Assembly: GCA_019677205.1 (NCBI GenBank)
Contig: JAAMXY010000039.1
Location: 84,575-148,574 of the forward strand
Source: Pinguiococcus pyrenoidosus
Lineage: Eukaryota > Sar > Pinguiophyceae > Pinguiochrysidales > Pinguiochrysidaceae
Length of the DNA stretch: 64,000 nt
Reading direction: 5' to 3'
In this document: positions 8,227 through 18,144 of the stretch, piece after piece
Position numbering within the stretch: the stretch's first letter is position 1
How the letters are laid out: each line of letters starts with the position of its first letter
The notes under the pieces: generated by a model
The model's database searches: none
Seen by the model: the letters and a program-made list of their open reading frames with translations, nothing else
What the model was told of the DNA's origin: nothing
Program-made: the position numbers and the translations under genes

Positions 8227-10275
8227 ATGAAAGAATGCGCAACCGTGATCGCCATCTCGGGAATCTCTGTTCTGCTATGTCTGCTCGGTTTCGCCCGAAC
8301 ACCCTCGCTGTTCCGAGCTCGACCATCGAGACCTACCTTCCGGTCCTTCCAAGGTAGAGCACAGGGGCCCTCGCTTGCCGAAGGTCGAGAACTCTTCGAC
8401 TTCTTCGCGGCGAAGGCTGTGGAACCTGACCAGTATGCCTTGGAGATTTCGAGCCGGGCGGGCGTCTTGTCTGCACATCTTGGCGCTTTCCTCGGGGAGA
8501 GCCACTTCTTCTCCTTTCAGTACGAGGCCTTGGCAAGTCGCGACAGTGCGCTCACCCTAGGCTTAAGCAGTAGGCGTTGGACCTTGTTTGACGTGGTGAT
8601 CGTGACGGCGGAGGAGCCGCTTAGCGACAACCAGCTCGCACACCTCGCTTCGCATCTGGCACCCGGTGCGAAGCTTTGGCTCCCGTGGAAGGCACCTCAG
8701 CTTGGTGACGCGAGACCCACGTCTGTCCTCGGACAGTACAGGGTTCTCAAGGCTCACGAAGGGGCGCCTCCACCGTTTCTGCGCTTCTATGAAGTGGCCT
8801 TCGAGTACCGTCCACCCAGGTGTGGATTTGCACAGGTCAAAGTGCCCTTCAGCCACATGATGTTGCCAACGCCACCGGCCTGTGGCTTGAAATGTGAGCG
8901 GCCGGCGGTGCAGCCGATCTTTGTGGTAGGCTGTGGACACAGCGGCACGACGCTATTGCTGTCTCTCTTGAGTGCCCATCCAGATGTCCTGGGACTCTGG
9001 GAGACGGGCGTCTTCGTCAATGGAGAGAAAAACAAGGCGAAGACCGAGGAAAGGCTCCAGGAGTGGACCAAAATAGCCGGGGCCACGAAGAAGACAGCCT
9101 GGGTCGAGAAGACACCCTCGCATATCTGCTTTCTGGGGTTGGTGCTCCGCCGATTTCCCGCGGCACGCATCCTTCACATCACACGCCATGGAGACGAGGT
9201 CATACCGTCGCTTCAGCAGCGACGGCGGTGCAGTGTGGAGAAGGCGGTGTCCCGGTATGTCAACGACAACGCTGCTGGACTCCTGGGCCAAGGGGACCCG
9301 CGGGTGATGCGAGTCAAGTACGAAGATCTGGTGGAGCGGCCCATTTTGACGATGGTACGAATCTGCGCTCACGCGAGAATCCCGTTCAAGTCTGGGATGC
9401 TCCTGGACTTCGACGACACGATAGTACCTTTCAATCACGCCAACGAAGTCCTGCGCCACGAGCAGCTTCGCAGACCGCTTCTGGATACGACAGTCCATTG
9501 GCGGACCAACCTAACCTCGGATGAGATGGAGCTGTACCGACGACGAGGCGAACGAGGGATTCTGCAGCTGCTCGATTATTCGCGAGGAGCAAAACAGAGG
9601 GAGCCGGGGAAAGCGAATCGACTTGTGGTAGTCACGGAGGATGCGAGCGTGGGTGCGCGAATCGCTGCATTCCTCAACACAGTCCCAGCCCTGAGCATTG
9701 CCTATGAAACGCCGTCACTGGATGCCTGGTGGAACTCGACTGCGCCGCTCTCTTGCCCAAGTCCAGAACGAGCTGCAGAATGCGTGCATGGACTCGTGGT
9801 CACTTATGAGCAGCTCCTGGATGGCCATCTCACCCGCCTCGATGCAGAGAGCGTGAAGACTCTTCACGTGGTGCAATGGAACAAGATTGATGTGCTTGCG
9901 GGGAGCAGCAAACAAGACACGACGAAGCTCCTTCGTTGCGTCGAAGATGAGGACTGCCAGAGGCTCGTCACGACAATCCAACTGCAAGAAGACAAGGATG
10001 CACACACTGCGAAATGGTTGGAGAGGTGGTCTACGGATGGGGCTCGCGTCTTCTTTGAAGACCTTGCAAGCGGGAGATGCTCCTCGTGGTGCCCGATTGC
10101 GCGCCTTGTCGACGTCAAGTGCTCACGGCTCTGCACCCAACTAAGCCGACGGAACTTCGTGAACCCTGTCGGTGAACCGCAGCTCTCAACACAGGCCGAG
10201 GCCGCTTTGGAAGGGTCCCCGTACGTTGGACTGCAGGCGTATCGGGTGTGGGCGAACGGAGTGTCAGATGGGTGA
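8227..10275 (+). CDS. Membrane-anchored sulfotransferase with methyltransferase-like N-domain and second ST-like domain
   Basis: Single exon, 682 residues. An N-terminal hydrophobic segment (residues 6-23) suggests a type II Golgi anchor. Residues about 50-200 resemble a Rossmann methyltransferase (ALEISSRAGVLSAHL; FDVVIVTAEEPL; LAPGAKLWLP), with a degraded glycine loop. A PAPS-dependent sulfotransferase domain follows: the 5'-phosphosulfate loop is VVGCGHSGTTLLLSLLSAHP (233-252), the 3'-phosphate site is ILHITRHGDEVIPS (315-328), then VKYEDLVERP (363-372). The last third (from about 460) again resembles a sulfotransferase (VVQWNKIDVLAGSS; IQLQEDKDAHTAKWLERW; VFFEDLASG) but has no clear phosphate loop. 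The likely role is sulfation of secreted glycans or proteins; the acceptor is unknown. Confidence 0.75.
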   Translation: MKECATVIAISGISVLLCLLGFARTPSLFRARPSRPTFRSFQGRAQGPSLAEGRELFDFFAAKAVEPDQYALEISSRAGVLSAHLGAFLGESHFFSFQYEALASRDSALTLGLSSRRWTLFDVVIVTAEEPLSDNQLAHLASHLAPGAKLWLPWKAPQLGDARPTSVLGQYRVLKAHEGAPPPFLRFYEVAFEYRPPRCGFAQVKVPFSHMMLPTPPACGLKCERPAVQPIFVVGCGHSGTTLLLSLLSAHPDVLGLWETGVFVNGEKNKAKTEERLQEWTKIAGATKKTAWVEKTPSHICFLGLVLRRFPAARILHITRHGDEVIPSLQQRRRCSVEKAVSRYVNDNAAGLLGQGDPRVMRVKYEDLVERPILTMVRICAHARIPFKSGMLLDFDDTIVPFNHANEVLRHEQLRRPLLDTTVHWRTNLTSDEMELYRRRGERGILQLLDYSRGAKQREPGKANRLVVVTEDASVGARIAAFLNTVPALSIAYETPSLDAWWNSTAPLSCPSPERAAECVHGLVVTYEQLLDGHLTRLDAESVKTLHVVQWNKIDVLAGSSKQDTTKLLRCVEDEDCQRLVTTIQLQEDKDAHTAKWLERWSTDGARVFFEDLASGRCSSWCPIARLVDVKCSRLCTQLSRRNFVNPVGEPQLSTQAEAALEGSPYVGLQAYRVWANGVSDG

Positions 10276-10570
10276 CGCTAGAGCGTATGAGCTGCTTCCG
10301 GAAGGAAGGGAGACTGGAAGGGGAGTGCGCCGAAGGAAGGAATGGAGACGCCAGAGGATCAGACAGTACGAACGACGATTCGCCATCTTTGGCGTCTTCA
10401 TAGCACTCCTGCCACCTAGCAATGCCAATCTGTCCGTGGCGTTGAAAGACAGATTCTAACAATCGACAAAATCAGCGCGAATACCTTAGCTATCGAGCCG
10501 CAAATGCTGGCCGCTCCTAAATTCCACGGTTCCTTGTCCTTCCCAGCTCAGCCTTGAGGCCTTGCCTTGA

Positions 10571-12739
10571 TCATCTACGAGTGTCTAGCATGGTGTGCAG
10601 CCCTGGTTCAATCAGGGCATGCTCCGGCGACGCGAAGTACGAGCTCTGGGCGAGAAGCCCGCGGCCAAGGCCGCTGATTTCCCACTGCTGGTTCAGGCTG
10701 TAACCCCCACCCGTTCGATGCACGATGATCGCGGCGTACGCGAGAATGCCCTTACCGGGAGGGACGTGGACCTCGGCTTCGTCCACCGCGCTGCTCTCCA
10801 TGTTGTGTAGAGTCGGCGGCACGCTGAACAGCACCGAACCCGATCGCTCCAGCATCTTAACGCGAAGCTTCAATAGTCGAGTGCCCGATTCGTTGTCGAT
10901 CCAGCAGTACGTCGCCCCATGCTGCTTGTAGGTGTAGAATGTCAACCCTGCTTGTCCACGTCTATCACACTGGTACGACTCGGAAGGGGAAGCTTCCTTC
11001 CCCGGCGATTCCCGAACAAAATGGCGCATTCCCACCGTGGCCTCCGCGCCAGTAATCGTACGCTCTCGCGCAATGATGGGACCAGAGCTGACTACGCAGT
11101 AGCCAAGGCGCAGCGGGAGTCCAATCGCCCGAACTTCTGGACTCTGGCACATCAGCGACAGAGGGATGATGAAGTACCGGCCCTCGCTGAGAATCAGTTC
11201 ATCAGACGAGGTCGAGAAGTCGGTCACAAACTGTGATCGCGCCCGATAGTCCGACCGCAAGATGTCACCAACTGAATCATCCCTCGCTCGGAGCACCACA
11301 AAAGGGAAGTCCAGCTTGACGGAGCTCGACTTTTCCAACCGCTGCGGCTCTTGATTCATGGTGATGGTGCAGGTGCAGTTCTGAAGGACTTCGATCTCGA
11401 GAGCTGCCCCTGAATTGTCCACCGACTCGAGGTGCAGCGTGCCCCTCGTTTGCATCCAGCCCTCCCTGCTGTCTCGGATCTGGCACAGAGTACACCGGTG
11501 GAAGTAGTTCACGGCGTCGGAGAAGCTCATGTAGAAGACCCCGTCGTCATCGGCCGAACCCCTGCCGTACCCGAGAGCCGCACGCAGCTCCTCGGTCCAC
11601 AAGGGCGATCCTCTGGACCAGTCGCCATTCCAATTTCCACTTCCGTGCGGATTGCGAATCTTCAGCAGCCGGTGCGTGGTGGCGTCCATCGCGCTGCGCT
11701 GCACGCCGTCGTACGCCTCCAGGATCGAGTAGCAATGCGTCGGTCGAAGCCCGACCTGTCGCACGTCGGCGCGATCATGAGTGCTGAGGGTCATCAGGTA
11801 CCCACGTTCCTTGCTGCTCAACATGCGGACCCACAAGAGCTCCGAATCCTGCTCCTCTTCCAGAACGAAGTCCAGCACTGGCCAGCCGGTGAGAACCTCG
11901 AAGGCCTCGTTCGCCCAGCCGCCCCCAAGGGCCTCGTAGCTGCCGCAGTACTTGGCATATGCCTTCTCTACGAGGCTCGCCCAGAGTTGCTTCCTTGCCG
12001 TCCGGCAGTACAGCAGCTGGGCGGGTCTGCGCATGTGCTGACTGCCTCGCCACGCTGAACGACCACGCGTTCCCGGGAGCCTGTCGTCCACGACGACTTT
12101 CCTCCACACGCCCCCGACGCAGAGGTTCACTGTATACTGCCCCCGTCTCACCGGATCGTCGAAGAGCGCTTTGAGCATGTGGCCGCCGTTGAACTCGGCC
12201 AAGCTCGCAAGCGCGGACACGAACCAGCAGTCCCCCAGGGCGCCCTGCAGCACGTCATCCGCTCTGGGCGTGCCACGGAAGAGCGGCCAGTCCGCGCCGC
12301 CGTCGTTTCCGCTGGATGGCCTGCTTCCCGGCATCAGCGATCCGAAGCCAGACGCGACGAGCGACATGAGGTTCACCGGGTCGAGCGCTTGAGGCGACGA
12401 CACGTGGTGCCCAGCATGCCACTCGATGTCCCTGGGCCGCAGCCAGCGCTCCGGCGTCGCAAAGCTATCGCTGCTCAGCTCTACTTCCTGCGGAGCCGGT
12501 GGCGCCTCCTCCAGCATGATTCGCTCCACTTCTGGGTCTGGGCCGAAGTCCACGTCCACGAACTCCTCGTCGTCCCAGCGCTGCTGCTCCTGCTGGGGAG
12601 GGCGCACGATGGTTGCGGACACGGCCTCCGCTTTGGTCTCCTCATTCTTCCTTCTGGAATGCCTCGCTCTCTGCGGCGTGGCAACGTCGCCAAAAAATGC
12701 CAAGTCTTGCTCTGCCCAGCCTTGCTCTTCCGCAGCCAT
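10571..12739 (-). CDS. Calpain-type cysteine protease
   Basis: Single exon; the first in-frame ATG is at 12739, giving 722 residues (the frame is open further upstream without an ATG). After an acidic, probably disordered N-terminus, the CysPc domain begins near residue 150. The catalytic triad is visible: Cys171 in QGALGDCWFVSALASLAE, His335 in RPTHCYSILEAYD and Asn363 in LLKIRNPHGSGNWNGDW. From about residue 410 come beta-rich, calpain C2-like (domain III) modules, probably two. No EF-hands and no membrane segment are seen, so it looks like a soluble, atypical calpain. The usual GHAYS context of the catalytic His is THCYS here. It should be a Ca2+-responsive intracellular protease; substrates are unknown. 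Confidence 0.8.
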   Translation of the reverse strand: MAAEEQGWAEQDLAFFGDVATPQRARHSRRKNEETKAEAVSATIVRPPQQEQQRWDDEEFVDVDFGPDPEVERIMLEEAPPAPQEVELSSDSFATPERWLRPRDIEWHAGHHVSSPQALDPVNLMSLVASGFGSLMPGSRPSSGNDGGADWPLFRGTPRADDVLQGALGDCWFVSALASLAEFNGGHMLKALFDDPVRRGQYTVNLCVGGVWRKVVVDDRLPGTRGRSAWRGSQHMRRPAQLLYCRTARKQLWASLVEKAYAKYCGSYEALGGGWANEAFEVLTGWPVLDFVLEEEQDSELLWVRMLSSKERGYLMTLSTHDRADVRQVGLRPTHCYSILEAYDGVQRSAMDATTHRLLKIRNPHGSGNWNGDWSRGSPLWTEELRAALGYGRGSADDDGVFYMSFSDAVNYFHRCTLCQIRDSREGWMQTRGTLHLESVDNSGAALEIEVLQNCTCTITMNQEPQRLEKSSSVKLDFPFVVLRARDDSVGDILRSDYRARSQFVTDFSTSSDELILSEGRYFIIPLSLMCQSPEVRAIGLPLRLGYCVVSSGPIIARERTITGAEATVGMRHFVRESPGKEASPSESYQCDRRGQAGLTFYTYKQHGATYCWIDNESGTRLLKLRVKMLERSGSVLFSVPPTLHNMESSAVDEAEVHVPPGKGILAYAAIIVHRTGGGYSLNQQWEISGLGRGLLAQSSYFASPEHALIEPGLHTMLDTRR

Positions 12740-13133
12740 TCTTTCGAAGTCCGCGGGCTCTGTCTCTCTCACCAACAAAGCGCCTTCTGGAGCGCCGCGG
12801 AAGTGACCAACTCAGGCAGCGACGCACTCCTGTCGACTCTCCTGCTGATGGATAGAGCTTTTGCAGCGTAGAAGTGGCCCTCCGGTCCGTCTCACGAGAG
12901 GCTCGACGTGCGGAGGCGCTGTGCACTCCGCTCGAGAACGGGAGAGAAGTTTCCGTGGGCCTTCCGATCTGGCCTTCAGCTAAGGCCAATATTTAGTGAC
13001 AGATGGAAGTCATACTGTTGAAGTGACAACTCTATCTGAGGCTCCGCCGATCTCAGAGGACCGTCAGCTGACGGTAGAATCGCGCGGAAGGTGAGAGATC
13101 GGCGCTCTTCCGTAAATCAGCTTTGCCGCAGAG
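12740..13133. promoter_or_regulatory. Divergent promoter region, calpain / glycosyltransferase
   Basis: Head-to-head spacer with a modestly AT-rich stretch around 12985-13030. No specific element is identified. Confidence 0.35.
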
Positions 13134-15371
13134 ATGCCGTCGCTTTGCGTCCTAGTTTTCAGCAAGGATCGGCCCGGACAGCTCTTCCAGCTACTGCGCA
13201 GTCTGCGGCGATGCTGTGGCGAGGTCACAGTGCACGTAATTGTGCTGTACAAGGCGTCTTCCGCGAACATTCAAACGCAGTATCAAAGTCTTCGCGCAGA
13301 AGACGTGGAGTTGGTGGAGGAATCGGACTTTTGTGAAGATCTCAAGGCGATTTTGAAGCGCGTGGAAAGCACGTACATCTTATTGGCGGTGGACGATCTG
13401 GTGTTCGTGGCGGACTTGCATGTCCCCAGGCTGCTCCAAGCGCTGACCAAGGACGCAAGTCTGCTGGGCGTGCAGCCAAGGCTCAATCCGTCCATCGTGT
13501 ATCGCCAGACCTCCGAATCAGCTTGTGCGACTCCCCATCTCGAGTATCATGCGGACTCCGGCCTGTATGCTTTCTCGTGGAGGTCAGAGAAGGCGGAGTT
13601 TCACTACCCCTTTGACCTCTGCGGGGCTATCTACCGGATTTCTGCCGTCCAGCGATTGATCGTCGACATTGAAGAGAGCTTCGGAGCAACGACCCTCGGC
13701 AGTCCCAATCTTCTCGAGGTGCATGGCAATAGAGTCTGGGATGCGGACGCAAGCATCCCCTCCACGCTACTGTGCTTTGATCGTGCTGCAGCCGTCGTCG
13801 TGAGCGTGAATCGCGTGCAGACCGATTACGCGGTGCCCATCTGTCGACCTCTTGTGCAACTGCGCGATGGCGAAGCAACGACGGACACCACCGTGGTGGA
13901 TGACATGGAGAGATTCCAGCACTTGCTCTTGACAGCGTGGGACTACGATGCCGAGGAGTACTCTTCCACGCTGTTTTCAAGCGTGCACACGGGTCGAGTG
14001 TATCTGGCTCACCGACGAGAACAGAACCCAAGGCCGGGTGCGGAGACGCTTCCTGAAGAAGTATCAATGCAACCTCCAACGGTGAGCGTGCTCCTGCCAG
14101 TCAGAGACTGCGAAGCGTTTCTAGATGCGGCTTTGCAATCGCTTGCCGAGCAGAGCTATCCTGATTTTGAGCTGTTGATCATCCTCGACGAGCTGACCAA
14201 CGATGCAACAAGAGAAAAGCTTTCGGAAATCCTCGATCGCGGCGAGTGGCAGAGGGATCGGAGAGGCGTTAGCGTGCTGCCCTTTGGCGGGCCGAGGGAT
14301 GAGGATGAAGGCGAAGGGCGCCTTGCACGAATTCTCAACTACGGCATAAGCCACTGCCGCGGTACACTGGTTGCTCGCGCGGACGCCGATGACGTGTACC
14401 ATAGACGTCGAATCGAGGACCAGGCAAAGTTTTTGCTCTTCAACGAGACGATCGATGTGGTGGGCTCAGCAGCATTGGTGGTTTCGGGAGAGGCCGCGCA
14501 AGAGCTCCTGCATTTTGACGAGTTGGCGTCCGCCTCTTCGTTGCGAACGCGCGTGTATCAGACGCAGCCGTTGCTCCTGCCGTGGTCCAGCCTGTTTGGC
14601 TGCCCCCTAGCGCATCCTTGCGTCATGTTTCGCCGGGATCGAATCGAATGCTCAGGCGGGTATCCCGAGGCGGCCTGCGAAGACTACCGCCTCTGGTCGC
14701 GGATGCTCTTCACGGACGCGACGGATGGCGGCTGCGGTATCCAGCGAAGCGCAGCGCTCGCAAATCTCCCACAAGTTCACCTGATTCATCGGAAGCATGG
14801 CAAGAGCATAACGGCTGGCAAAGCGCACCGACAACGCTCCGCAGAAGCGGTGGCAAACTGCATGAATAGTTTTCTGCACTTCTCCACCCGTAACCCCCTA
14901 GGATCGCGTGCTCCTGGGCGTCGTGGCAGCGCGGATGACCAGGAAGGGGATGAGAATGACCGCTCACAAGCAGGTCAGGGAAATTTGGGCTCGGCAAGGG
15001 CGACGATAGAGAAGCATGGCAGAGAAGAGGAACGCGCCGCCGTCGAGGTGTCTGTAGAGGTGGCGCGGCAGCTTGCTAGTGGCACGGATGTGTCGTTGAG
15101 AAGCCTCCGTGATGCCCAAGAGCTTGTGCGGATTCTGGAAACCCTGGAAGATAGGTACGCGAGTTACCTTCGGGGAACATGGGAGCATGCTACAGGCCTT
15201 CCCAAAGGGATGACAGTCGATCGTGCAGTGTGCTTCGTGACGGAGGATGTGACGAATCGCATCGGAGTGATCGCATCGACGGCTGCGGCGTCTTTCGGAG
15301 CAGCGGGCGTCGACTTGCTTGCGCAGTGGATCCAGCGGACGCGCAGAGGTGCGGGTCCAAAGAGACGCTAG
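13134..15371 (+). CDS. Two-domain glycosyltransferase (GT-A-like plus GT2)
   Basis: Single exon, 745 residues. The N-terminal module (about 1-290) has LCVLVFSKDRPGQLFQLLRS and the acidic motif LLAVDDLVFV, a GT-A-like fold. The second module (about 317-580) is a family 2 glycosyltransferase: VSVLLPVRDCEAFLDAALQS, the metal and nucleotide-sugar motif LVARADADDVYHRRRIEDQ, then AHPCVMFRRD and an acceptor-side EDYRLWSRM. The C-terminal 160 residues are polar. No signal peptide or membrane helix is obvious, so a cytosolic or peripheral location is likely unless an upstream exon is missing. Two catalytic modules in one chain suggest two steps of glycan assembly. Donor and acceptor sugars cannot be read from the sequence. 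Confidence 0.78.
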   Translation: MPSLCVLVFSKDRPGQLFQLLRSLRRCCGEVTVHVIVLYKASSANIQTQYQSLRAEDVELVEESDFCEDLKAILKRVESTYILLAVDDLVFVADLHVPRLLQALTKDASLLGVQPRLNPSIVYRQTSESACATPHLEYHADSGLYAFSWRSEKAEFHYPFDLCGAIYRISAVQRLIVDIEESFGATTLGSPNLLEVHGNRVWDADASIPSTLLCFDRAAAVVVSVNRVQTDYAVPICRPLVQLRDGEATTDTTVVDDMERFQHLLLTAWDYDAEEYSSTLFSSVHTGRVYLAHRREQNPRPGAETLPEEVSMQPPTVSVLLPVRDCEAFLDAALQSLAEQSYPDFELLIILDELTNDATREKLSEILDRGEWQRDRRGVSVLPFGGPRDEDEGEGRLARILNYGISHCRGTLVARADADDVYHRRRIEDQAKFLLFNETIDVVGSAALVVSGEAAQELLHFDELASASSLRTRVYQTQPLLLPWSSLFGCPLAHPCVMFRRDRIECSGGYPEAACEDYRLWSRMLFTDATDGGCGIQRSAALANLPQVHLIHRKHGKSITAGKAHRQRSAEAVANCMNSFLHFSTRNPLGSRAPGRRGSADDQEGDENDRSQAGQGNLGSARATIEKHGREEERAAVEVSVEVARQLASGTDVSLRSLRDAQELVRILETLEDRYASYLRGTWEHATGLPKGMTVDRAVCFVTEDVTNRIGVIASTAAASFGAAGVDLLAQWIQRTRRGAGPKRR

Positions 15372-15527
15372 CAAGATGGATTTATCAAATCGGAGGCATG
15401 CACCACTCCACAGCGAACTTGGCAGTCCTTCAGAAGCAGGGTCGCATCTCGCCGGGGCTTTGCTGCTTCCCGGTCCATGGTTCCACCAGTTCAGCTTACA
15501 GGGCAATTCCAGACAGGGAGAGCGCGA

Positions 15528-16823
15528 TTACTTGGAGTGGATGCCGCACTCCGTCTTTGCGCTACCGTCCTTGTTTTGCAGATTCTACGAGGCAGATTGA
15601 GAACGACGGTGGATAAGATAAGCGGCAGGGCTTTTCTTCCAGGGGAGGCAGGTGAAGCCTTTACCTGGAAGCGGCCGCTGCGCTCGCCACCGTAGGTGAA
15701 CCAGTTCTCAAGGGGAACCTTCTTCGTGGACTGCACGTCACCGAGGCTGGAGAATCCTACGTCATGAAGCGGGTGGTACGGCACTTCGTACTTGCGGAGG
15801 TAGCTCCAGCAGTCCTGCGGCGACATGGTTTCGAAGGTTACGAGATGCGAAAACCGAAGCGACGCGTCGCTCCGACGAGTATCCGGAAACGCACCTCAAA
15901 GGACCAGAAGGCAAGCGGGTTGACCTTGAACGCCTCCCAGACCGGAAGCGCGGCACGCTCGGCGCCGTGGTCGCGGCGGCGGCCGTTGATCCAGGCGTCA
16001 GCCTCGGTCTCCTTGAGCGCACGCTGGAGGGGCTCGACCTTGCAAAGGCGGTCGTACTCATCGATGTCCGTCATCCACGAGTCCTCGCCATACTTCTCCC
16101 AGTACTCCTCGGGGGTGTTGCAATCGGCGCAGTGGTACACGGAGGCCTTGAAGCCGTAGTGAGCCTCGACTTCCTTGAGGAAGTCCAGCGTCTCGGGGAA
16201 GAGGTGGAAGGTATCGATGAAGATGACCTAGCGCAGCAACGGTTGCAAAGCAACAAGCATTAGCGCCACGATCACGGTTGCACCCCCCTCTGCCTCTCTG
16301 CAAGCCTGATGATTGCAAAATGCCGTCACCTCAATCTTGTCGAGATAGCCGGCCTTGGCGATGGCGTCCAGGATAACACAGTCGCCGGCAATGAGCGCGG
16401 TCGTGAACACGGGCTTCTTCTTGTTCGCGACGAGCGTATCCAAGGTGGACTGCGCCGCAAATCGCTTGCTGGTTAGCTCGTGCTCTGAAGGAGACTGATG
16501 CGCATCCGCCGCACCTTGAGCTCGGCTTCGAGCGCCTCTAGCTTGCGGCCCTCGACCTTGTTGTTCTCCTCGAGATCGAATCCCTCTCCGTAATCCGTGC
16601 CAAAGGGGATGGTCTTGAAGTCGCGGGGAAAGTCCTTGACGAGTCCCGGGTCCAGAGCCATCTTCAGGGCGGAAGTGGTGCGGCGCGGCGCCAACGAGGC
16701 GTGGAAAGCCTACAAGATCCGAGCATAAGCGACGTGGCCCCTCGTGCCGGTCCGTCCGTCCTGCCTCACCTGGGCAGACGCGGTCAGCGCCAGGAGCGCA
16801 AGAGCGCTGCGCACGTAGATCAT
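15528..16823 (-). CDS. Plastid-targeted PAPS reductase, CysH type
   Basis: Six exons (16770-16823, 16515-16709, 16330-16464, 15895-16227, 15665-15814, 15528-15569), all joined in phase 0, give 302 residues. It reduces (phospho)adenylylsulfate to sulfite in sulfate assimilation. The start MIYVRSALALLALTASAQ is a signal peptide followed by AFHASLAPRR, a complex-plastid bipartite leader. CysH motifs: TALIAGDCVILDAI, YHCADCNTPEEYWEKYGEDS, LCKVEPLQRAL, DAWINGRRRDHGAERAALP, KVNPLAFWSFE and the catalytic C-terminal TECGIHSK on a 42-nt last exon. The paired cysteines that bind the 4Fe-4S cluster of APS reductases (CC and CxxC) are absent, and there is no thioredoxin domain, so it resembles E. coli CysH or the APR-B form. 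It is head-to-head with another plastid gene. Confidence 0.88.
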
Positions 16824-17269
16824 TCTGGAGGGGGCAGTGCAGAAGTGGCAAAGGCGCAAAACCGTGGCTCTTCACAAGCGACGCGGTGAGGAGTGGACGT
16901 GCGTGTCTCTTCAATTCACACCGACGTTCCGTTAAGATTCTATGACAGGACGTTTTCGTGTATCATCTACATCATATGACTCATAAAGAATATTGTAAAT
17001 ATTTCATTACCGTTCTGATTTGACGGTTTCTAGTTCGGTGGTGCTGGATATGAAGGTCACCGACGATCCGCCGCTTGGATTGGTCAAGAGGTTCTAGAAG
17101 TTTTCGCGATTTCTTCCTAACCGGATCTTCACATCGCGCAAGCGGATATCACATGACAGTATCGCGCAATCACTCTAAGAAGCCGAGTACTCAAGCACGA
17201 GATCTATATGTCTTCTCTGCGCATGCCACGCACGAAGACCGCGCCGCTCAACCTGCCCCACCGTTCAAC
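16824..17269. promoter_or_regulatory. AT-rich divergent promoter, PAPS reductase / DUF3007 protein
   Basis: Spacer between two divergently transcribed genes for plastid proteins. The AT-rich core lies at about 16920-17040. Shared regulation is inferred from the arrangement only. Confidence 0.45.
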
Positions 17270-18064
17270 ATGAGAAGCCTGGTCGTTGCGGTCTTTCTCA
17301 CCGCCCAAGTGGCCTTGGCCTTCCAGAGGCCAGCGGCGCTGCTTTCCCAGCGGAGGGCCGCTCTGCAGCCGCTACGCGTGAAAGAGCAGGAGGTGCGCCG
17401 CACCGCATTTCGGAGCATTTGAGTGGAAAGCCCTTAACAAGCGACGCGTAGAGCCCCCCAGCTGCTGGCGAAGATAGAGCGGCGGCTGGAGAAAGCTCCG
17501 GGACAATGATCAGCACGGAGGCGCCGCAGCAGGAGAGCAAGCTTCCCGTCTGGATTGATCCGGGAACCAACGGAGGCGTCATCGGTCAGTGACGGAGCAA
17601 ATGGCGTCTATGTTCCCAGCTCTTGCGAACTGCGAGGAAGTTCGCCAGAGAAACTGCTGAGAAGTGCTGACGACCGAACCTGGCGTCGCTGCGCAGGGCT
17701 GAGCGTCATTGGGATTACAGTGCCGATTCTCGTGTACAACCTTGCGGTTGGCGTGTTCAAGGTGAACCCCGATCAGGCGGGGAGCGCCATCGGAGTTGGT
17801 GAGTAGGCCGTATGGAGGAGACGGATCCTTCGCAAGAATCAGAGCTCATTGTGTCTTGTAAAAAATGGCACAGGGTTCACCGTCCTGAGCGTCATCGTGT
17901 GGACTTCGACCTACATCTGGCGCGTTGCCACGAAAGACATGACCTACGCGAAGCAGCTTCGCGACTATGAAAACGCTGTCTTGCAGAAGCGTCTTGAGGA
18001 ATTGGAGGAAGATGAGGTCGAAGCGCTTATGGACGAAATTGACGACGAGGACAAGCGCTTGTGA
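17270..18064 (+). CDS. DUF3007-like plastid membrane protein
   Basis: Four exons (17270-17392, 17452-17584, 17697-17798, 17874-18064) give 182 residues. The N-terminus MRSLVVAVFLTAQVALAFQR is a signal peptide ending at A-F, as in bipartite leaders of red complex plastids. The mature part has two membrane helices (SVIGITVPILVYNLAVGVF and FTVLSVIVWTSTYIWRVA). It ends with the signature TKDMTYAKQLRDYENAVLQK and RLEELEEDEVEALMDEI. From memory this matches DUF3007, a family of cyanobacteria and plastids of unknown function. A thylakoid location is inferred. Its stop is 80 bp from the end of the convergent ABC-F gene. Confidence 0.72.
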
Positions 18065-18144
18065 AGAGTTTTGGGCGAGGTTCCGTAGGGTGGGTGATGA
18101 CGGTCCGGCCGGAAACCGCAGTATGAAAAGTGTACCACTGATCA

